DNA of 64,000 bases from contig CM034240.1 in the NCBI GenBank assembly GCA_019916065.1, positions 14,555,894 through 14,619,893 on the forward strand. Reading direction: 5' to 3'. This stretch comes from Vitellaria paradoxa. Taxonomy: Eukaryota > Streptophyta > Magnoliopsida > Ericales > Sapotaceae. The notes under the pieces were generated by a model. The model made no database searches, was not told the DNA's origin, and was given only the letters and a program-made list of their open reading frames with translations. Within the stretch, counting starts at the first letter, position 1. Each line of letters opens with the position of its first letter. Positions 58,906 through 64,000 of this stretch are shown piece after piece. Position numbers and translations under genes: made by a program.

Positions 58906-59218
58906 AATAGAACTAACTCATAGTTAGTTACAAACAAGCATTTTCCATAAGAGCTGTTAGTCTGTCAGAAATTACAGATAGGTTAACCTTGGTTAAGATT
59001 AACCATAGTTAATTAGTTACATTTTTTTCCTATAAAATGTAAAACTGTAATTCAAGAATGTTATGAAGAAACATTTATCGAATTCATTCTCTCTTTAGGA
59101 GGTGTGGTGGTCCTCAAACTCTCCCAATTCAGTGTTTCATCTTTCTTCTGTCATCATAGGCAAGAGGAAGTTTAAGTACAAGGGTAGTGCACTGCAAACA
59201 CATAATTGAAAAGGTTAA

Positions 59219-59249
<31 letters not shown>

Positions 59250-60884
59250 TTCACTCAAACAAGTAGGAAGCCCTAATATTTCTTTTTTTTTTTTTTTTTT
59301 GTTGGGAGAGGCTTTTAGGGCTACTAGTTTATTTTTAATTTTTAAGATGTGATTGGGTTATAGACTAAATATTATACCAGATTATATATAATTATATTAT
59401 AATATTTTAAATTATTACAAATAAAAAATTTTTGGGCCAAAATTTTACTTGGTATAACCTACCTAAGCCCCAACGTCCCTCCGCCTTTGCACTTGTCAGT
59501 GTTCTCTTCAGTAATATGTTACTTTGAATTTGTTCCTTAGTAATCACTAATTCAAGTCTTCTCAGTGTTATTGAAAAATTTATCAGATCGTTAATTTTAA
59601 AGAATCCTAAGAATTAATCGAAATGCAAGGTGAATTAGCCCCAATACCCTAAGTAATAAAAAAAAAAAAAAAATTCTATCACAATTCGAGTCGAGGATCT
59701 CCACCTCAACCCCTCTTCTGTAGTGATTCTCTTGTACATACAAAAAAAAGCGGAAATGTGTATTTATTGCAACACCACAATATGATAATGCAATGTACAA
59801 AGCTTTCCCATTACAAGATGTAAAAATAGTCCTATGGTATATGGTTAACATTCTCTCTGCAAATAAAAATACAAATATTTCAGAATTTAAACTAGTGACT
59901 TTCAAATCGCAGTGAAAAACTCAAAAGCCACACTTGCATGGAATCAAGTCATTTTTAATTCTAATAATACTAAAATGTGGTTTATCCATTAAATAATCAA
60001 TTGACCATTTAAAAAAATAAATAAAATAAAATCACTACCAACATTTACACCCTATTTAGAATAATAGATTTAACAGAAAATAATTTCGTTAAGTAAATTT
60101 GATTTTATTTCATGATTTAAATTTTAAAATTTTTATATCATTTAAAATATAACTCAAAATAATAGAATCTAATAATAATTTATTATTTTTTAAGCCATCT
60201 TAGTAAAGCGGTGTTTAGTTTACTAAAACCCATCAAAAGTTACAAAAAAATATCAATTTCCTCCAATCGAATTTCATCACGTGTTATTTTTATACCAATT
60301 TTTTTTAATTTTTTTTGCCATATATCCAAACACCCTATAAACAAATTTATCCTCCTACATCATATTCATCATTTTTTTCCATTAATAGGATCAAATTTAA
60401 AATTTCTCTTAAATTACTTCAATTTAATTCTTAAATTCAAACATTTATTCTAAATATAAATTTTTATTTATTAAATTAAATCAATTCTATAAGAGAAATA
60501 TTTTCGAACGGAATGTTAATGAATTTGATCCACACAAATGTCAACATTATAAAAAGTATAAAAAATCGGATGCCAAATGAGAATTTTTACTAGAAAACAC
60601 AAGGAGCAAAAATCCAGGCACATCTTTTTCTTTTTTGACCCATCAATTTTCTGTCAAACTGGTCAGGACGGCAAAACTAATATATCTTCCGCCGCCTGCA
60701 TTTAAATTTAGGATACAGAGAGCAGAACCTACATTTTCATGCCTCTATATGTATGAGAATTTGCCAACCACAGCAAAACATAACACCCTGTAAACCTATA
60801 CAATGAATCGGTACACCGTCTTGCTTGCTTCTTCTTCTTCTATGGATTTGGATATAAATTACGAGAACAAATTCGCTAAAAGAC

Positions 60885-61702
60885 CTATTCAGAATCTGGA
60901 TCCCCATCCACAATATCAGGAAGTGATTCCATGGATGACTCACTAGCCAAATCAGCAGAAAAATGCTTACCCCTCTCCAAAATTGATGTCCCAACAGTAG
61001 CACTTAAACCTTTTGCTGCAAACAAATCGACCTTAGCTTCTGATACATCCTCGCCAGTTGCCAATTCACCCTCCACACGATCCGACACAACACTCTCGGA
61101 AATAATGCCGCTCGTATGTTGAGCCCCTGTAGACTCACCAACATCGTCTACCCTTGTTCCACCTTGCTCAATGGGTTCTTGAGGCTGGTGTGCTTCAGCC
61201 ATGATTTCATCCCCTTTCCCTCGAATCCTCTCAGCAGCGCCGGCTGTGTCTATCTCCTGTTGGGTTTCTAGAGGAACTATGGTCCCGAATGAATCAGCCA
61301 CAGGAGGAATCTTCTCGGGTGATGGATCGCAAAACGTTTCTGAAGGCTTTTCAGTACCAGGAACCTTCTCGGGTGATGGACCGCGAAATGTTTCCGAAGG
61401 CTTTTCAGTATCAGTCACTGGAATATCAATCTCATCATTGTTTGCCAGCCAACTTTCATACAGGTGGTCAGCACCGTAATTGGAATCATCAAGACCCTTT
61501 CCCCGTATGCTGCCTGAAAATGGGGCGTTTTGTTTATTTCCATATGAGTATGCATCTGGGAATCTGCTGTTAACCACGTCAAAGGTGTTGCTGGGAGACG
61601 AGAAATCAATCAGTGGAAGGTCCCTAGGATGGATAAGTACTTCCAAGGCCAAAAGAGCATGCGCGCAGAATTCAGCAAGCTTTGTTCCCGTTTCTCGTGT
61701 GC
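60885..61702 (-). CDS. Last coding exon of a PELP1/RIX1-like gene
   Basis: Read on the minus strand, an acceptor CTGCAG (61703-61708) precedes GTRETGTKLAEFCAHALLAL, then E-V-L-I-H-P-R-D-L-P-L-I-D-F. This matches the C-terminal region of plant proline-, glutamic acid- and leucine-rich protein 1 homologues, RIX1-domain nuclear proteins tied to 60S ribosome assembly. The rest is an acidic tail with Y-E-S-W-L and an 18-residue unit (T-E-K-P-S-E-T-F...S-P-E-K) repeated twice, encoded near 61305-61420. It ends D-G-D-P-D-S-E, stop TAG 60885-60887. The exon begins with two bases of a split Gly codon. The in-frame Met at 61721 lies in the intron and is not the start. Upstream exons were not found in 61703-64000. 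Confidence 0.7.
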
Positions 61703-62329
61703 CTGCAGACATCATTTTCATGAAAGTTCAGTTACACCAACATGAAAATAAAATAATTAAAGAAACAACCGGTACAAAGGGGACCTATATTACATTGGAC
61801 ACTTCTAAATGCGTGCTTGCACGCTTGGAGACATCATTTCCATGAAAATTGGGTTAAACAAACATTGACAAAAAATTTTGATAAAATCTAATACACAGAT
61901 ACCCACACACGATACACAACCCCCCACCCCCGGGGCGGGGGGGGGGGGAGGTGCATTTAACAAAGGGAACCACAGCAGCCCATTGTTTGCTAATAGCACA
62001 TATCAAGTACTAGTGGAGCCATTTCACTAAATATGCATGCCCACAACCACTTAAGGTGAAAAAAACGTTTGACAAAACAAAGTTCAATGAAGAAAGCGTA
62101 TAACAATGTGTATTATCTTCCATGTGAGTACATCAGTAGTTTGCCAGAGAGAGAGAAACTGCTAAAATATTGAATTGGACAATCTGTCACAACTCAAGTC
62201 TGTTTTTCAACATGACCCCCCCCCCCAAAAAAAAAAAAACGCGCGCACACACACACACATGTGAGCTTGTGCTTGGTTCTCTGCACGCTTCGAACATTAC
62301 ACTGTTAAATTTCATTACCCTCTACAGGT

Positions 62330-63760
62330 AAAGTGTCATCTTCTCGAAGCCTTTATAGAAGAGTGAACCCATTGATGCTGTCATATCTTTGTTGTGTAGG
62401 GGAACAAGACAAGGCAAGCAATCACAGACAACTTTCTCTAATTTAATTCTACCATTGGTTATAACTACCTTCTGGTTCTCTTTATCATTCCTAGTCAGGT
62501 GTAAAGTTACCGGGGTTATATGCAAGTTAGATATTGACAAAGCTTATGATCATGCAAATTAGAACTTCTTGTTGTACATGCCAGGGAGGATGGAATTTGG
62601 GGAGTAATGGAGGACGTGGATGAAATGGCGCATATCAATGGTGAAATTCCCAGTGTTGATTAACAGATCATTTCTTTGGAGCTGCTAGGTGTCCAAGGCA
62701 GGGGGATCTTCTATCCCTGTATCTCTGTTCATTATAGTGATGGAAGTATTTATCAAGATGATAAGGAGGGCCAAGGAAGGGGGCAGTTGAAGGGTCTTTT
62801 TGTTAGAAGTGCTCGAGAGATTTTTGAAGTATCCCACTTGGTTTTTGCAGATGATTCGATCATTTTCTATTAAAGCCAATGTGACTTATATTAGCCATCT
62901 TAGATGTGTGCTCCTTTGGTGAGGCAGTGACAAGATTGAAAGTAAATTTTAGCAAGTCAAAAAAGTGATTCTGATCGGAGAAGTGAAAAACTTAGCAATT
63001 GTGTTGGGGTGTTGAGGGCGTTCTCTGGCTTCATTTTACTTGCTCCTCCCTCCCGTTTGGGCTTCTTACAAGGCTAAAAGGTGTGTGGAAGGGTATTTTG
63101 GAGAAGATACAGAAGAAGCTTTCCCTGGAAGCAGCAGTACTTATTCAAGGGGACAAGAGTGGCCTTGATCCAGAGCTCCCTATCTAACTTGCCAGTTTAT
63201 TTCATGTCATCATCCAAGGGCCCAACATTGGTGGTCAACAAGACACAGAAAATGAAAAAAGAATTTCCACGGGGTGATGGAGGTTAAGAGTTTAAGTTTC
63301 ACTTGTAGAGTGGAAGACCAATCCAAAATCGAGGGCTAGGTTGGAAACAAAAATTGAGACGATTAAATGAGGCCCTAATGATCAAATGGTTATGAAGATA
63401 CACTACGGAAAGGGAGAGGCAATGGTGAAGGTTATGGCTAAAGAAGTTTGGGGTAGAAAAGGGGGAGTCATATACCAATGACAGAAGGGTCCCTATTGGT
63501 TCCAATCCATGGGTTAGTCGTATCAGAAAAAGGTGGCACAGAGTAGAAAGGCACATGAATTGGCTTCCAGGGAGTGGCACTAGAATTAAATTCTGGAAAT
63601 ATATTTTTTTTTTGATAGGTAAGCGGGGTAAAATTCTGGAAATATAAGTGGAATGACAAAGGAAAACTTGATGATCTATTTCCAAGTTGTGCAATATTTC
63701 AGTAGATAAGGAATCTAGCAAGTTGAGTGACTCAAAGGGACCCAAACATATAATTACCTA
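62330..63760 (+). mobile_element. L1-type LINE relic
   Basis: In broken frames: K-L-D-I-D-K-A-Y-D-H-A-N near 62525-62560, H-L-V-F-A-D-D-S-I-I-F-Y at 62835-62872 (RT FADD box intact), F-K-G-T-R-V-A-L-I-Q-S-S-L-S-N-L near 63140-63190, then an M-K-K-E-F-P-R-G block. Many stops and shifts. Probably in an intron of the PELP1-like gene, antisense to it. Confidence 0.72.
63588..63646 (-). mobile_element. 27-bp LINE-tail micro-insertion in a LINE
   Basis: AAATTCTGGAAATATA is repeated exactly at 63588-63603 and 63631-63646. Between them are poly-T and GATAGGTAAGCGGGGTA, the antisense of a LINE end GCTTACCTATC plus poly-A. The host is the L1 relic. Confidence 0.75.
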
Positions 63761-64000
63761 TTTTTTTAAATTGTTGTTTTTTTTTGGGGGGGGGGGGGGG
63801 GGAAGACATCATTCTTGCATTGAAGGATTTTGTTGATTGGGTCGATTCCTTTATAGTATAAGTTTCCGATGATAGAGGTAAAAATGGAAGACTATTGGGG
63901 GATACACTTCTATGTTTTAAACTCTACGCTAATAGAATTAGTAAAGTAGCTAAGCTCAGTGGGAAGCGCCCATGCGAAGGAATCTAAATGACTAGGAGAT

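Larger units (their letters stand above)
52256..60884. other. AT-rich spacer between MVD and the PELP1-like gene
   Basis: No clear host gene. It contains the MVD promoter side (52256-52650), MITE-like copies (52760, 54350, 55797, 57163), a LINE-tail insertion (52688), an (AAT)n run (57403-57435) and an unrecognised 174-codon frame with an LTR-like follow-up (58381-59110). There is also an (AT)n run near 59219-59245. Confidence 0.6.

Noticed and set aside
60211..60453. 80-codon frame near the PELP1-like gene
   Set aside because: AT-driven composition of Ile, Phe, Asn and Lys, with no family resemblance.
61703..61721. Met at 61721 as the start of the PELP1-like frame
   Set aside because: A CTGCAG acceptor sits at 61703-61708 and the conserved protein begins right after it, so the Met is intronic.

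Overview
This is a nuclear window from a flowering plant, probably a woody or early-diverging dicot, but I cannot name the species. Signs: AT-rich spacers, spliced genes with GT-AG introns, plant-type L1, RTE, Ty3 chromovirus and Ty1/copia elements, MITEs, a tRNA-derived SINE and a Helitron-like element. Four host genes can be supported.

(1) 1209-33461 (+): a BASS4-like plastid sodium/metabolite cotransporter. Twelve exons (980 coding bases) are spread over 32 kb and the 5' exon(s) lie off the left edge. Its introns are swollen by insertions. (2) 40782-43555 (+): an alpha/beta hydrolase with an N-terminal membrane anchor, four coding exons, 365 residues. (3) 45857-52255 (-): a complete mevalonate diphosphate decarboxylase (MVD), ten exons, 421 residues, convergent with the hydrolase. 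(4) 60885-61702 (-): the last coding exon of a PELP1/RIX1-like gene whose other exons lie to the right or off the window.

The BASS4 introns are a nested archive of mobile DNA. Intron 3650-14056 holds an L1 element split by a chromodomain Ty3 retrotransposon (5675-11686, 5-bp target duplication TAGTG). The 3' LTR of that element was later hit by a 96-bp L1 tail. Intron 16196-24286 holds a Helitron-like element and an L1 element split by a 5'-truncated RTE element with a perfect 16-bp target duplication. Intron 24355-31805 holds a 2.9-kb non-autonomous LTR element in antisense orientation (target duplication GTGAG) with a TIR element inside it, a Ty1/copia 3' end and a Ty3 protease relic. Despite this, every BASS4 exon is open, in phase and bounded by splice signals.

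The spacers (33462-39940, 43556-45856, 52256-60884) are AT-rich and contain a ~165-bp MITE family, a 225-bp MITE with a 12-bp target duplication, a SINE, a 5S-rRNA-like relic and microsatellites. The right edge (62330-63760) is another decayed L1 element, probably in an intron of the PELP1-like gene.

The most unusual pattern is a set of tiny insertions (9-27 bp) consisting of little more than a LINE 3' tail (CTTACC or CTTACCTATC plus poly-A, in either orientation), each bounded by a 15-20 bp direct repeat. I found no clear new multi-gene system. The novelty is in retrotransposition products and nesting.
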